A stretch of DNA of 64,000 nt from Lytechinus pictus (lineage: Eukaryota > Echinodermata > Echinoidea > Temnopleuroida > Toxopneustidae), in the NCBI RefSeq assembly GCF_037042905.1, contig NC_087252.1:2115501-2179500 (forward strand). The letters are read 5' to 3'. Position 1 is the stretch's first letter; every line of letters starts with the position of its first letter. Under the pieces are notes generated by a model. That model ran no database searches and was not told where the DNA came from. It saw only the letters and a program-made list of their open reading frames with translations. Below are positions 1-12,189 of the stretch, piece after piece. A program made the position numbers and the translations under genes.

Positions 1-199
1 CTGCGCAAATCATTTTTCACTAACTTTTCAAAAGTCAATGGTGCTCACTCAAGCGGAAATATTTTTCGAAAGTTATATCGTCATTTGCTTATATCGATAT
101 GTACCAATCTTAAAATGTGGAAAAACCTTAAGGATATTACAAATATATAATTTTACAGGATTTTTTTCTAAGTGTAAACTTTTTTTGATACGCACTGTA
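1..199. repeat. Right end of a Tc1/mariner-like inverted-repeat element, truncated by the window edge
   Basis: The phrase gtgctcactcaagc near 49 and the terminus ending cgcactgta at 191-199 match the right end of the better preserved element that ends at 45240. The left part lies outside the window. The complete copies have CAGTGCG-type inverted termini next to TA, which is the Tc1/mariner pattern. No transposase is seen. Confidence 0.65.
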
Positions 200-467
200 T
201 ATTCCCCACACTAATCAAATGGCCAACTTCAATGTTTAACATTTTACCCTACCCTAACCGTAAACATACCATTAAACCATATTGCAACCCTAACCCAAAT
301 TTTTTGACGAAATCAATTTGAAGCCTTGAGCAATTGTCGCATAAACAAATGTCATGTCACCGTGGGGAAAGGGGATATGCGGTACTACTTTTATAATTTG
401 TGTCTATTCTGTAATTAAAATTGGTTGAAGACTTATGAATGACATGGACGCCCCCTCCTTATTTCAG

Positions 468-749
468 ATCTGATGTTTGGAACAGACCGGATCATTTCTA
501 ATGATACACTGGAACATATCTTGTGGCACTTGAAAACTCCAGGAAAGATCAACCATTTTCTTCATAAGCTGACCAATACCGACCAAGAACCAATACCTGA
601 AGATTCAAATCTACCAGAGGGCATCGGAATTGCTCTGACTAGATTGGAGCTGTGGAAGAAGGGCCCCATTGATAAACATCCTGTGATTCTATTAAGCGAA
701 GCGCTGGAGTCGGCAAAGTGCTCTCACGTTGCCATGACCTTCTTTCAAA
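468..749 (+). CDS. Gene 1 exon, type A death-fold-like module
   Basis: The acceptor is atttcag at 461-467 and the donor is GTAATT at 750. Both borders are phase 1 and the length is 282 nt. In frame it reads ETLEHILWHLKTPGKIN-like text (here DTLEHILWHL) and ends with ALTRLELWKKGPI, then ILLSEALESAKCSHVAMTFF. The Trp in the penultimate helix followed by an AL..A...A..F helix is the usual look of a death domain's last two helices. It is the same length as the gene 2 exon at 60326-60607 and about three quarters of the residues match by eye, so the two are direct counterparts. The donor here (caaa|gtaatt) is weaker than the gene 2 donor (caag|gtatga). Confidence 0.78.
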
Positions 750-1073
750 GTAATTATATCAAAGAAAGAAGGTTCAGTCTTGTCTATTTATTCAAGCATG
801 CATTGAGGACATCAGATATCTCATTTGCAAAAACAAGCAAACACAAAAAACGCCTACCGGAGGTGTGTTCCAAGAATATTACATATGAAAAAATTCAGAA
901 AGTTAAATGAGCAACTAGACCAAAAGCTTCAGTCTCTGTTTTTGGTTGTTCAGCTGCGTTGCGCTTGTCTCTATATCGCTAATTGTTTTGTGCGTCCGTT
1001 CAGAACTTGTCGCTAGCATCGACTGGCCAGGGTATCGAAAATTTTAATCGGAAAACCTTGATAAAAGCCTAAC

Positions 1074-1665
1074 TTAAAGGAGAATGAAACTCTTAAAGCA
1101 AGTTAGCTTTTGTGAAAGCAGAAAAATCAAAGACAAAAGTTTGAGTAAAATAGGACTAGCAATAGAAGAGTTATGAGCATTTGAATGTCGAGATCACTAA
1201 TGCTATGGAGATCCTCCAATTGGCAATGTGACCAAGATCTATGATGTCACAGATGAACAACTCTCCCCTTTTGGACACTGAAAATATACCCCAAAACATC
1301 TCTTTTTGCTCATTCTAATCATATACATGTATATGACAAACGATTCATCAATGATATAATGTTGTGAAACCTCTGTACCTGTCCTCTTATAAAGAGAACA
1401 CCTCACCTTGTGATAGAATTTATAAAAGTGAGAATATAAGTGAAATGAGTACTAAAGTAATGAGGGAGTTGTACGTGTGTGACATCACAGATCTTGGTCG
1501 CATTGCCAATGGGAGGATCTACGTGGCATTAGTGATCTCAATATTCAAATGCTCATGACTTTCTTATTATTCATTCAATCTTCCTCAAACTTTCAACAAT
1601 ATGTTTCTTTGATTTTTCTCTTTGATATGGATTCAGCTGGTTTCAAGGGTTTCATTTTCCTTTAA
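1074..1665. repeat. Palindromic MITE of the TTAAAGGrGAA family
   Basis: The left end ttaaaggagaatgaaac is mirrored by gtttcattttcctttaa at the right end. The arms stay complementary well inward: the catttgaatgtcgagatcac side matches gtgatctcaatattcaaatg on the other arm. No coding capacity is seen. It lies in the A-B intron of gene 1 and is absent from the matching intron of gene 2 (60608-61389). Confidence 0.75.
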
Positions 1666-2849
1666 GGAACGTAGAGGGCAGCAATACACGACTGCCAGTG
1701 TTTTCTCTCCGGTAATAAAAAGACGAATTAAAGAAGAAAAAAGGAATAAATCATCGGTAACGTATATTTCCGCTATTTCATTTTAAAATGCGTTGTATCA
1801 AAAGAAAGATTAGAGTCTAAAGAAAATAGTGAGCCATTGTTCAAGGTAATGTAATGTCATTTCAACCTAAAAAAAAATCTAGACAAAACACTATAGGCCC
1901 GAATTGGGCAAAATGATTACACATGTCAGCATTTGGGCTCGCACTAACGTGCTACCGTCACACCTTGGGCCGAGGCCAAACAAAAGTGCGCCAAAAGTCA
2001 TTTGTTGGCAATTTCAGATTTTAAATTTTTGTCATGCCCAGCTGAAAGACAACACTTTGAAGAATACTTCAGCAAAATATTTTATTCAGGAATGTACATA
2101 AAGGTTGTTAATTTCCTACCTCAAATTGTAAAATGTGACATTTTGCGAAATGCCGTGTATATGACAACCTAGTTGAAAAACAGGCCATTTCACAGGAGTT
2201 TTTTATGTAGGAGTCTGAAATGGCTCCCACGTAATCCTGATATATTCTTTCTTCGTGTGAAAGGGTTCAAAGTAGATAAAAGACACCTTTCAGGAGGTTT
2301 ATAGGATAAGTATACCTCGTAATAGGCTGATAATCGATGTTTTTTGCATTTACATTAGAAAGGTTTCAATTTCCGTGGACTTCCATCTAAATCCTATCAG
2401 CATCATTTTTTCCAAAGTCTAAGCTTTAAGTTGATACCAAATTTAGCTGCCCGTTTTTGTCCGGTTTTATGTTAGAGCCGATTTTAGTTGACACATCACC
2501 CCGGCACATCACCACCAAAACGATCATTTTTATACCGCGCAGTCATTGCAGCGCACCGTAAGGGGTGTACATTGACATTCATTTTTGCGCGGCGAGGTCG
2601 ATTCCCCTTCCATTCCATGAAAATTACATAAATTCCGGGCAAAATGTAAACGAAATGAAGGTTGATAACGCATATAAGGGCTACCCACCCCTCTTCAAGA
2701 GATAACAGTTGTAGAATCACTTCAGCCAAAAACCCTCCTCACAGTGATATATTCGTGGTGTTATATATACTCTGCGTTTTACCCAATTAAGTCTACACAG
2801 CTTGATAAAGCACGGTTAATATTTTCAGATTTTAGAATATTTTTTCTAT
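1666..2849. other. Intron of gene 1 without recognised features
   Basis: This is AT-rich intronic sequence. Short open frames on both strands have no recognisable motif. I see no RNA gene or clear repeat in it. Confidence 0.5.
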
Positions 2850-3451
2850 TTAAAGGGGAATCCAACCCAAATAAATACTTGTTTTTATAAGGAAAAGAAA
2901 AATCAGACAAGTTGATATGTGAAAGTTTGAACAATATTGGACAAACAACAAGAAAGTTATGAATTTTTAAAAGTTTTAAATATTGGTAATCACTATACCC
3001 ATGGAGACTTCAAATTGGCCGCATATGGGATGTCATAGTGATGTAAGGCAAGGACTACTCTTCCATGTACTCCAATACATATTATGGCTAAAATGTCATT
3101 TTTCTCAAAAGTTTTATTTCAAATTATATTTTTCTTTCATGAGGACATAAAACAATATACTACCTGGGTTATATTTAGATTACTGCCCCAGGGAATGGGT
3201 ACTTAGGAGAAAACCACAAATCCCTGATAATAAAGTACATGGCCTATGGGAAAGTTGTCCTTGCCCCTTGTCATAATTTACTTACCCAGTTGCCAATTTG
3301 AAATCTACATAGTATTAGTGATCTCAATTTTAAAACAGCTATAACTTTCTTATTGCTTTTCCGATTTCTTTCAGACTTTCACCATTCTGTTTAATTTATT
3401 TTTCTCCTTCCCAACACAACATTTTATGGCCAAGGCTGGATTCCCCTTTAA
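2850..3451. repeat. Second palindromic MITE of the TTAAAGGrGAA family
   Basis: The left end ttaaaggggaatcca is mirrored by ggattccccttta at the right end, and the arms are complementary for about 200 bp (gaaagtttgaacaatattg against gactttcaccattctg, for instance). It shares its terminal motif with the elements at 1074-1665 and 32051-33855. It is another insertion that the matching gene 2 intron lacks. Confidence 0.72.
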
Positions 3452-4199
3452 TGATAATTTTGATGCCATAAAAATATTTTTCAGGATCTCATACACACTC
3501 TTTAGGCATGTGAGAACCATAAACCATCATTCACTCATGTCAATCTTAATGTAACACATAACACAAAGGTTATATACTACACATGGTTTAGTGTAATTTG
3601 CCTTTTCACATATAGGTTTTAAGTAGCCAATCAAAATTAGGTATTAAGGTGAAGTCATATCGGCTTTAACTTTTCATCGTACACCTCACCTGTCTAGAGA
3701 GTTTTCTTAAAAACCCATTAAATGAATTTACAGTCTATTTCATGAAAGGGATGGAGGGTGGCAATATTTGAGTTAAACCAGGTGAACCAAATCAAAAGAA
3801 AAAATATAGTCTAAAGTAAACATGTAACAAATAGAGCCACAATAGAAACGCAACGCAATAATATGAGCGAGTCAGGGAAAATAGTTTTGTGCTTATGTAC
3901 CTTGCAAGCAGTGTATTTAATATATAAGACATTTGTTATATGTAGAATCACCTTAGACTCTTCAGTTAGAATTTTTTTTTGTCAAAGACATCCTATTAAA
4001 CATTTGCAAAGCGGCCTTTCCATCTAAGATCATTTTTTGTATGTACATTGTAGATATTATCATACTCAATGTCAGGATATAAATTTAAAACTTTTATATG
4101 AATAGATAAATTTTCACGGGCAAGGCTTTTATTGTAAGATCTTTACAGTGACATTATCAAAATAAATTTTAAACTGAGTCCTTCTTATCCCCCCTTTAG

Positions 4200-4469
4200 T
4201 ACCAGTTTATCTCCAAAAGACTATTGGGGATGAAGAAGTAAGTGAATTCATCCGCAGACTTACGAGTAGGCATCGCAAGCGATTGGCAAACCAGACACCG
4301 GCCACTGAAGACAATAAAATATCCAACTTTGCAGAGGAAAATAATGACATGTTGTTTGATGCAAAATCTATGGTTCGAGACTGGATTGAAAGGGAGCAAT
4401 GCTGCAATTATGAGAAGAGATGTAATCTGGATGACATGTTGATCGAAATTGGTCGACATGATATGACAG
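4200..4469 (+). CDS. Gene 1 exon, type B death-fold-like module
   Basis: The acceptor is ccccctttag and the donor is g|gtaaat at 4470. The exon is phase 1 at both ends and 270 nt long, identical in length to the gene 2 exon at 61390-61659. In frame it starts PVYLQKTIGDEEVSEFIRRL and ends with MVRDWIEREQ, LDDMLIEIGRHDMTG. A Trp helix followed by a Leu-rich helix and IGRHDM resembles the final helices of a death domain. The intron before it still aligns with the gene 2 intron (for example aaggcttttattgtaagat upstream), so the duplication is fairly recent. Confidence 0.78.
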
Positions 4470-4787
4470 GTAAATATCCGATCACAAATATTGTGATTGA
4501 CGTATCATATATGTATTTGTGTCACTTGAATAGTCTGTTCTTAAATGAGAAGGACTATCATTTCATTTAATAGTAGCTATTTCCCATCGCGATTGCACAA
4601 ATATTTATAAATATGTGAATTATCACATTTATGGATTTTAAATCTACCTCCTGTTAAGATTAAACTCTCACATTAAAGTAATCTACTTCCCCATAGTGCC
4701 ACATGCAGGTTATTTTATTGTACTGTATACTTCAAATTTGGGAACATAATCATCCTGATTTAAAAATGCACGTCAATAGCTTAGACA

Positions 4788-4895
4788 CTAATAATAATGA
4801 TCATAATGATAACGATAATGATAATAATGATAATGAATAGTGATGATGCAAACGACGACGACAATGATAATTATAATGATAATAATATTTGAAAT
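4788..4895. repeat. AAT/GAT-type simple repeat
   Basis: This is an imperfect run of aataatgat and gacgac units. A related run sits in the matching gene 2 intron at about 61961-62085, so the microsatellite predates the duplication of the two genes. Confidence 0.7.
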
Positions 4896-4900
4896 TATTA

Positions 4901-7339
4901 TACGGTGCGCCCCCCCCAAAAAAAAAAAAAAAACTTAACACTCTGAAATGGTTGCCAGATAAAACAAAACCATTACTTTGAGGGAAAGACTTATATATCT
5001 GGAAAGCCAATAAAGTAAACTTTCAAATGACTCAAAACAAGTTGGAAATTTATTCATGTTTGAGTGAACACTGCCCACTTAATAAACCAGGGGCATGACA
5101 ATGAGGCTGGGCAGGAATTAACCTTCCAATTTCTTTCGGTTTTTTTTTGTTTGGAAATTGCAAAGTTGAGGGTTTCGTTAGGGATTAATATGGCACGCCT
5201 ATAGGGAATCAATTCAATATGTATTTCACTTTTTAAAAAAAATTTCTCTTCCACTAAACCATTTCACTCAAAGAAATTTATATTTCACTTTTAAAGATAT
5301 ATTCTACTTTATCAAAGAATGTATTTCACTTAAAAAAAAATGTTTCACTTTTCAAAAAATATGTTTCACTTTTCCAAAAAAAAAAATTCCCTTTTCCTAA
5401 TTAATTTTTCCAAAAAATATTCACTTTTAACAAAATATATATATCACTTTAAAAAAAATATATATTTCACTTTTCAAAAAATATATTTCACTTAAAAAAA
5501 ATATATATTTCATTTTTCAAAAAAATATATTTCACTTAAAAAAAAAAATAAAAAATTCACTTTTCAAAAATATATACTTCACTTTTCCCCCAAAATATGT
5601 TTCACTTTTGAAAAAAATATATTTCACTTTTCAAAAAAAAAAAAAATTTCGAGGAAGAATCATTTCACTTGTTACATTTTAATTTTGAGAGAAAACAAAT
5701 CCTTTCACTTTTGTTGGATAACACATGCGGCTGCCGTATTGGACCGTACGTAAAATTATTTTATCTATCCATCTATCTACCTACTTGATATATCTATCTA
5801 TCTCTATATATTTTGTTTGTGAAATATATATTGTTTGATTCCCTATAGGCGTGCCATAGACTAATGATAAACTGTGATCAGTTTGTTGCTTGAGAAATTT
5901 TCATGAGTTATCGAATTGAAATTTAATCAATGAGTACTCATGCTCATGAATTGCAATTTTTAGTGCAGCATTTCAACTTTATCATGTGGATCTCAGCAAT
6001 GTGTTCATGAAAGTCAGGAGAATAGGGGGTAAGATAGGATTTAAGTAGGTGAAGTACGTTGATGAGATAAAGGTCGACAGAACATTAAGCCACCCCTCCC
6101 TCCATCTCTACCCCTCCACTCCCCCCACACTTCTCTGCTTCTAAGAGACTAAGCTGGGCAGGAATTAGCCTTCCAATTTTTTGAGAGGTTAGTCCTTGGG
6201 AACTTGCAAAGCTAAGAGTGTTATGCTAAATTAATGAGTGAGGTAATTTTTGGTTTCTTAGGCAAATTTTATGAGTTACTAAATTGAAATTTAATGCATG
6301 ACTGAACAAGAATTTCAATTTTAATGTAGCATTTTACGTTTATCTTGTGGACCTCAGCAGTGTGTTCGTGAGAGTCAGAGTAATGTGATGGTTGTACGAG
6401 TTACAAACAAGAGGGCGATATATGGTAATAATTGGTTAAAAGGGCATTCCTTTTCTTTTTTGTTACAAATTACAAATCATATGTCCCCCCCCCCTCAACC
6501 TCCATTTCCCCGGCTCCCTCTCTCTTTGTCTTACATCCTGAAGACTATTCAAAACTTAACTGCCAAGTGACCAGTGGCTGATGGTCAGTTTTTTTCATTG
6601 AATGATTACCATGAAATTGACTGATTGTGATTATTTATGAAATCATTTATTGGAAAAAAAAAATTAATGTTTAATTGATCACATGGCGCATTGAAAGGTT
6701 TATTGATAAATTGTTGATTAAATGATTCAGAATTTATCATTAAATCAACTTTCTGTTCTGGACTTCATTCGTACATGTAATAGCAATCAGTCTCTCAACA
6801 GAAGGGGAGGGCGGGCGGGAGAGAGAGAGAGGGGGGGGGGGCTAAATGTTCTGCTGACCCTTATTTCATCAACCTACTTTCCCCACTTAAGTCCTATCTC
6901 ACCCCCTATTCTCCCGACTCCCATAAACACATTGCTGAGATCGACATGATAAAGTTTAAATGCTGCCCTAAAAAGTATAATTTGTGTTCACTCGCACTCA
7001 TGCATTAAAGTTCAATTTAATAATTCATGAAATTTGCTTAAACAACCAAAACTGGTCACAGTTGATCATGAATTCATCACAACACCCTGAACTTTGGAAG
7101 TTCCAAAGGATTTGCCTTTCAAAATCTGACAGAAATTGGAAGGCTAATTCCGGCCCAGCATAATTTCATACCCTTTGTTTTTAGCAGGCAGTGCTCGCTC
7201 AGGCATGAATAGTTTTCCAACTATTGGTGTCATTGAAAGTTGACTTTATTGGCTTTCATTATGTAGGTGTTTTCCCCAAAAGTGATATATTTTTTTACTT
7301 GGCAGCCATTTCAAAAGTTTTTTTTTGAACGCAATGTAT
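4901..7339. mobile_element. Tc1/mariner-like non-autonomous fold-back element
   Basis: The left end TACGGTGCGC (4901) and right end gcaatgta (7331-7338) are inverted, and both sit beside TA. Just inside each end lies a mirrored block (gaaatggttgccag on the left, cttggcagccatttc on the right). Further inward are mirrored stretches such as ggaattaaccttccaat and attggaaggctaattcc. No transposase frame is present. A minisatellite expansion fills part of the left arm. Related copies are at 1-199, 27750-29275 and 34763-45240. Confidence 0.72.
5266..5710. repeat. Minisatellite, TTTCACTTTTCAAAAAATATA-like units
   Basis: About twenty units of roughly 20-24 bases repeat a tttcactt core followed by an A run and often tatat. 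Units vary mostly in A-run length. It lies inside the Tc1/mariner-like element, so it probably expanded after that insertion. No coding potential. Confidence 0.85.
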
Positions 7340-8365
7340 ATTTTAATAGAGTGCAACTATTTGTACATATTTTATTGCGCAGCAAGAGTCCCTTATATGT
7401 TATACATAATACCAGAATAAATAGGTTTTTAATTTAGAGTGCATGGAGAATATATCGTCCTAGTCAGGTAGATATGATCGAAATTTCGACATGACCGTCA
7501 AATTGGGTATACATGCAATATTTTTGCTCAGAGTTGTAGTATAGGGTGTATTCTTCAAGAAGCCCACTTGGGGAATTTTTTATATTGACGTCATAAGCCA
7601 CGCCCACTTTTTGGCACAATTTTCTCAATTGTGATTTTTTTTATTTTACATAGTAAACATATCATGTTTGATATCAATTAAATCTTATGACAAATCAAAT
7701 ATAAATATATGATTTATATGGCATTTTGGCCATGTACAGGTCATTTAAATGTCATTTTAAGGTCATAAAAGGACAAATTATGACAAAAAAGGTTATACAT
7801 TATAATAGGGAGACTGTCATGTTCTGAAAGCTTACATAAAGAATATTATTTTTTGTTTTGCTGACGCTTGTAGTCGAGATTGTGTATATTAAAAATCTGA
7901 CAGTTGCCATCTAGGCACTCTGAGGATAGTGTCTTTATTCACATCATAAGCCACGCCCATTTTTTCATATTTCTCTTAATTGCGGCTTTTCTGTTTTACA
8001 GAATAAACATTTGTTTGATTTTGAATTAAATCTTAAGAAAATTAAAAACTAAATACATAAATCTTATGGCATTTAAGACTCGTCAATGTCATTTAAAGGT
8101 CATTACAGGTCGTGAAAGGTCAAATTTGGTCTCAAAAAGTTTTTCACATATTGCAGAACATCTCGTGTTTTAAATACAAAAAAATGAAATATTATATACA
8201 TTGTTACTGAAAGTTGTAGTCGAGGGTGTGTATATTAAGAATTTGATGTGTACTACCTTGTCATCCATGGGCAGTTTTTCATATTTTCTTATTTTAGGAA
8301 CCCTAACCCCAATCCTAACCACTTTTCGCATAGGCATATGTCAAAATTTATACGGAATGCGACAT

Positions 8366-8575
8366 ACCGGTATATGAATGAATGAATCTTTATTTCGTTT
8401 CAATTCCGATATTAAACAGCATCAACAGTAAATCATTGCAGTGCAAGTAAATAGCACAGAACAAAATTGAATAATTACAGAATAATATACATAATACATG
8501 CGCTACTTTTTATGGAACATTAGCAACACCCATGAGACAAGATGGAAACAAAACCTGGTGACCTACTTAGAAGAT
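8366..8575 (-). repeat. Truncated 3' end of a non-LTR retrotransposon, minus orientation
   Basis: It starts with aatgaatgaatctttatttcg, which read on the minus strand is a typical A/T-rich LINE tail with an AATAAA-like signal. No coding sequence remains. It interrupts one of the ~350-bp tandem units, whose sequence resumes at about 8576. Confidence 0.5.
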
Positions 8576-8698
8576 TAGCTTGTGATATGATATGATGTAC
8601 ATGTAACATGGAATAAACATGATCATGTTTGATATCAAATTAGATCTACTGAAAATCATAAATCATACTACTATACAAGATTAGGCATTATGGCATAG

Positions 8699-9962
8699 GA
8701 GGTGTTGCATATAACTGGTTTCAAAACCACCTTTCTGATCGCAAACAATTTACTTTTTAAAAATAATATTAAATCTAATACTGTATTTTGCCAATAACAT
8801 ATGGTGTCCCGCAAGGAAATGTACAATGTCATTTGTTGTTTTTAATTTATGTTAATGACATTATTTATTCCTCTAAAATATCAAAATTTGTACTGTATGC
8901 AGATGATACTAATACTATATTGTCACATTAAAATGAACTAGAATTGATTAAATTAGCTAACAGTGAACTTTTGCCCGTTGCAAATTGGCTTAAAGCAAAT
9001 AATCTGATGATTAACATCAATAAAACCAATTATGTAATATTCCGTTCATTAAAAAACATTTGTCTCCAACTACGCAGTTAATATTGATAATACTGAAATC
9101 GAAAATTTTCACAGCATAAACTTTTCAGTTGTAATAATCGACGAAAGACTAAATTTGGCAGAACATGTTAATAATATCGATGGGAAAATAGGTATGTACA
9201 TAGGTATCATGCGCAAAATTCGTCATTTTATACCTTTAAAAGCCTTATTCATGTTATACGATGCCTTCATCTTGCCGTATTTAAGTCATTGGGGAATAGT
9301 TTGTTCAGGTACTAATTAAAAAACATTAATCGTTAATTTGTTTTGCAAAAGGAAGCAATTCGACTGTGCAGAAAACTCGCATTACCTTGCTTACACTACT
9401 ATTCTTTTAAAAACCTTAAATACATTAAAGCTGTCTGATTTGATTAACCTGAAATTGGTAATCTTTATGTATTCTCATTTTAACGGCTCACTACCTCCTA
9501 TTTTAGATGAGTTATTTTCTAATAGTAAATTCAAGCACTCATTTAATACACGTAATAAGAATAACGCTATCTTGCCACATTGTCGTATAAATCTCACTCA
9601 GCGTAACTCCATCATCTTTAAATGTACTAAGTTATGGAATGCTCGTACATCTGAAATAGAAAAAATACATTGACAATATGCTTTTATATCTAAATATAGA
9701 AAATTTATCATATATGCATATAACAAAACCTATACAAACATGTGTGAGTGTGTGTGTCTGTCTTTTGTTTGTAGTCTGGTTGTAATTGGCCTATTGTAGA
9801 TCGGATTGTTATTTGAAGTTATTGATTTACCATGTCATAATTATGTAAGGGGATCACTGTTTAGCAAGCCATATGCTTTTGTTGTGATTCCCATACACAT
9901 TTCATTGTGTATATATCTGCTTTGCACTTTATGACTTATAAATAAATTAAATTGAAATTGAA
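8699..9962 (+). pseudogene. Decayed non-LTR retrotransposon reverse transcriptase fragment
   Basis: Reading across frames gives reverse-transcriptase landmarks: YGVPQGN, then LIYVNDI, then LYADDTN, followed by a stop near 8930 and the thumb-like phrase NWLKANNLMININKTNYV. A later open stretch at 9338-9673 encodes the C-terminal region typical of LINE ORF2 (LWNARTSEIEKIH end). Several stops and frameshifts show that it is dead. The 3' end reads aaataaattaaattgaaattg. It interrupts the same repeat unit as the neighbouring minus-strand tail. Confidence 0.75.
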
Positions 9963-11239
9963 AAAATTCAAAAGTACACACATACACGAATCTCATGGCA
10001 TTTAAGAACTGTCCAGGTCAGTTAAAGGGCATTTAAAGTTATGAAAGGTCGAATTCGGTCACAAATGTAAGTCTTTACATAATGCAGAATTATCGTCTTA
10101 GAATACAAACATGTCAAGCATTTGTACTGAAAGTTGTAGGTTGGGGTGTGTGTATATTAAGAATATTTTGGGTGCTACCTTGTCATTCATGAGTTTTTGT
10201 TTTAAATATATTTTCTTCCTTTATGAACCCCAACCACTTTTCACACAGGCATACATGTATATCTAAATTTGGATGGAATATGACATGTAATATGGAATAA
10301 AGGTAGTGAAAATTATAATACAAATAATATGGATCATCATATATTAAAACGTTTGCAGTAATTTCTAGGTAATTTAAGCTCTTTAACTCTTTAAATGCCG
10401 TTGGCAGCTATGCGTGCCCTTAGCCCTCTAATGCCATTGGCACGTATGCGTGCCCAGATAACTTTATTTTTTTAAACCAATTTTACAGCCAGAAAATCAA
10501 CACCATATTCTCTGTTTTTTATGTTGTTATACTGGCCAGGAATTCACAATTCATTTTATCATATAAAAAATAGTGGTTTACATAGACATTTTTTGAGTAA
10601 AATTGTATTTTTGCATCATTATTTTCAAGAGTTGATTTCGGATATTGCTGCGATCTGAATCAAGATTTCCCCTATTGACACGTGTGATATAACGGTTGTG
10701 TGTAGCAATACACGTACTTCTATGGGCAGAGCAAAGGCGAATGTGCGAAGACATTCAGCTCGGAATTGACCAATGACCGAGCGGTACGATGTTCCTCACC
10801 CAACACTACTCGCCCATTCGCTATTGTTACATGAATATTCATGAGCTATCGATCAGGTCTTTTGCAGGCCTGTATGGTAGTATTCTTGTGTCAAGGCTTT
10901 TTTCTGCCTGCAAATGTGCACGGTTTGGGGATTTTTTTTTTTTGGGGGGGGGGGGCGGGGGAAAGGTCTTATACATTGTTTTTAGCATTGTCACAAAATT
11001 GTTCTCGTTATAAATATATTAGTAAAGAAGCCTGTCATTTCCAACTCTCGTCTGCGCACTGCAATCATCACACTCATTATTTATTTATTCATTTATTATT
11101 GTTATTAATATTATCATTATTAGTATTAGTTGAGAACACCAATGATTGATGCAATTTAATGTGTATAATTCTACATGTTTGTTACGTAACATTTATATTT
11201 ATATTTTATTTCTGATTGTAAGCGCTGTGATACTTTTTG

Positions 11240-11335
11240 TGTATAAATAACCATTATTATTATTATTATTATTATAATTATTATTATCATTATTGTTATT
11301 GTTATTGTTATTATAATTATTATTATCATTATTCT
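11240..11335. repeat. TTA/TTG microsatellite
   Basis: A run of attatt units with interspersed gttatt and atc variants. It encodes only poly-Asn-like frames. Confidence 0.85.
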
Positions 11336-12189
11336 TCTCTTTCACCTTCTTTTTAGTATAAAAGGGATGGTCCCGGCTGAAAGTATTTATAGTTTTATAT
11401 ACAAAGCAGAATTCACTGAGCAAAATACCGAAATTTTCATCAAAATCGGATAACAAATAACAAAGTTATTGAATTTCAAAGTTTAGTAATATTTTGTGAA
11501 AACAGTCATAAATATTATAATTATATATTATGTCATAAAATGATTGTAATCATATCAATTTCATTTCCGCTGCAGCCAAACTCTCTCTTCATAAACTTAA
11601 GATCAGGTAAATAATGGTTCATATTCGTTTGTGTTTTTATAGCCCATACCATTATAAAAAAGAATTATTGATATTGTTACGCTTATTAATATCATATTCA
11701 AACTTCTCACAAAAATATTAATTGTTCAATTTTCTCCTCGAATAAAATAGGACGAAGAAAAAAGAGAGTGATAATTAACCCTTTGCGTGCGGGCCCGCGA
11801 ATCCCGATACCTCTCCCTGCGGCGGAGCCGTTTTGGTACATTGCTGGTATTTGGATCTGTGGCGGTGTTTTCCGAATCAATTGCTAATTGCGCCAAACTA
11901 AAGTATTTTCAGGATTTTTAGTAAATGTAAATATGAAAGAGCAGACATTTTTTTCTTTCTAGAAACAAAGGTATTGCTTCTCAAATCAACAGAATAGTTA
12001 AGAAATTTACGAGGAAAAAGTCGTGTTATTTTGTAAAATCTTCGCTTTTCCCCAAGTCATGATGACCGTTTTGATAGATTTAATTGTGACATACTTAATT
12101 TTTGAGAATAGGACCTCCCGCCTTCGGCACATATACGTTGGAATTATGGAATTCATAAATGGCTCATTATAACCATATTCACTTTATAC

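Noticed and set aside
4196-4459. Minus-strand frame opposite exon B, with a similar one at 61386-61649
   Set aside because: Both mirror the + strand B exons. The + strand reading has matching splice sites, phase and module pattern.
5266-5710. CRISPR-like array
   Set aside because: Units are contiguous without spacers, vary in A-run length and lie in a eukaryotic transposon: a minisatellite.
11199-11456. Asn-rich minus-strand frame
   Set aside because: Translation of the TTA microsatellite.
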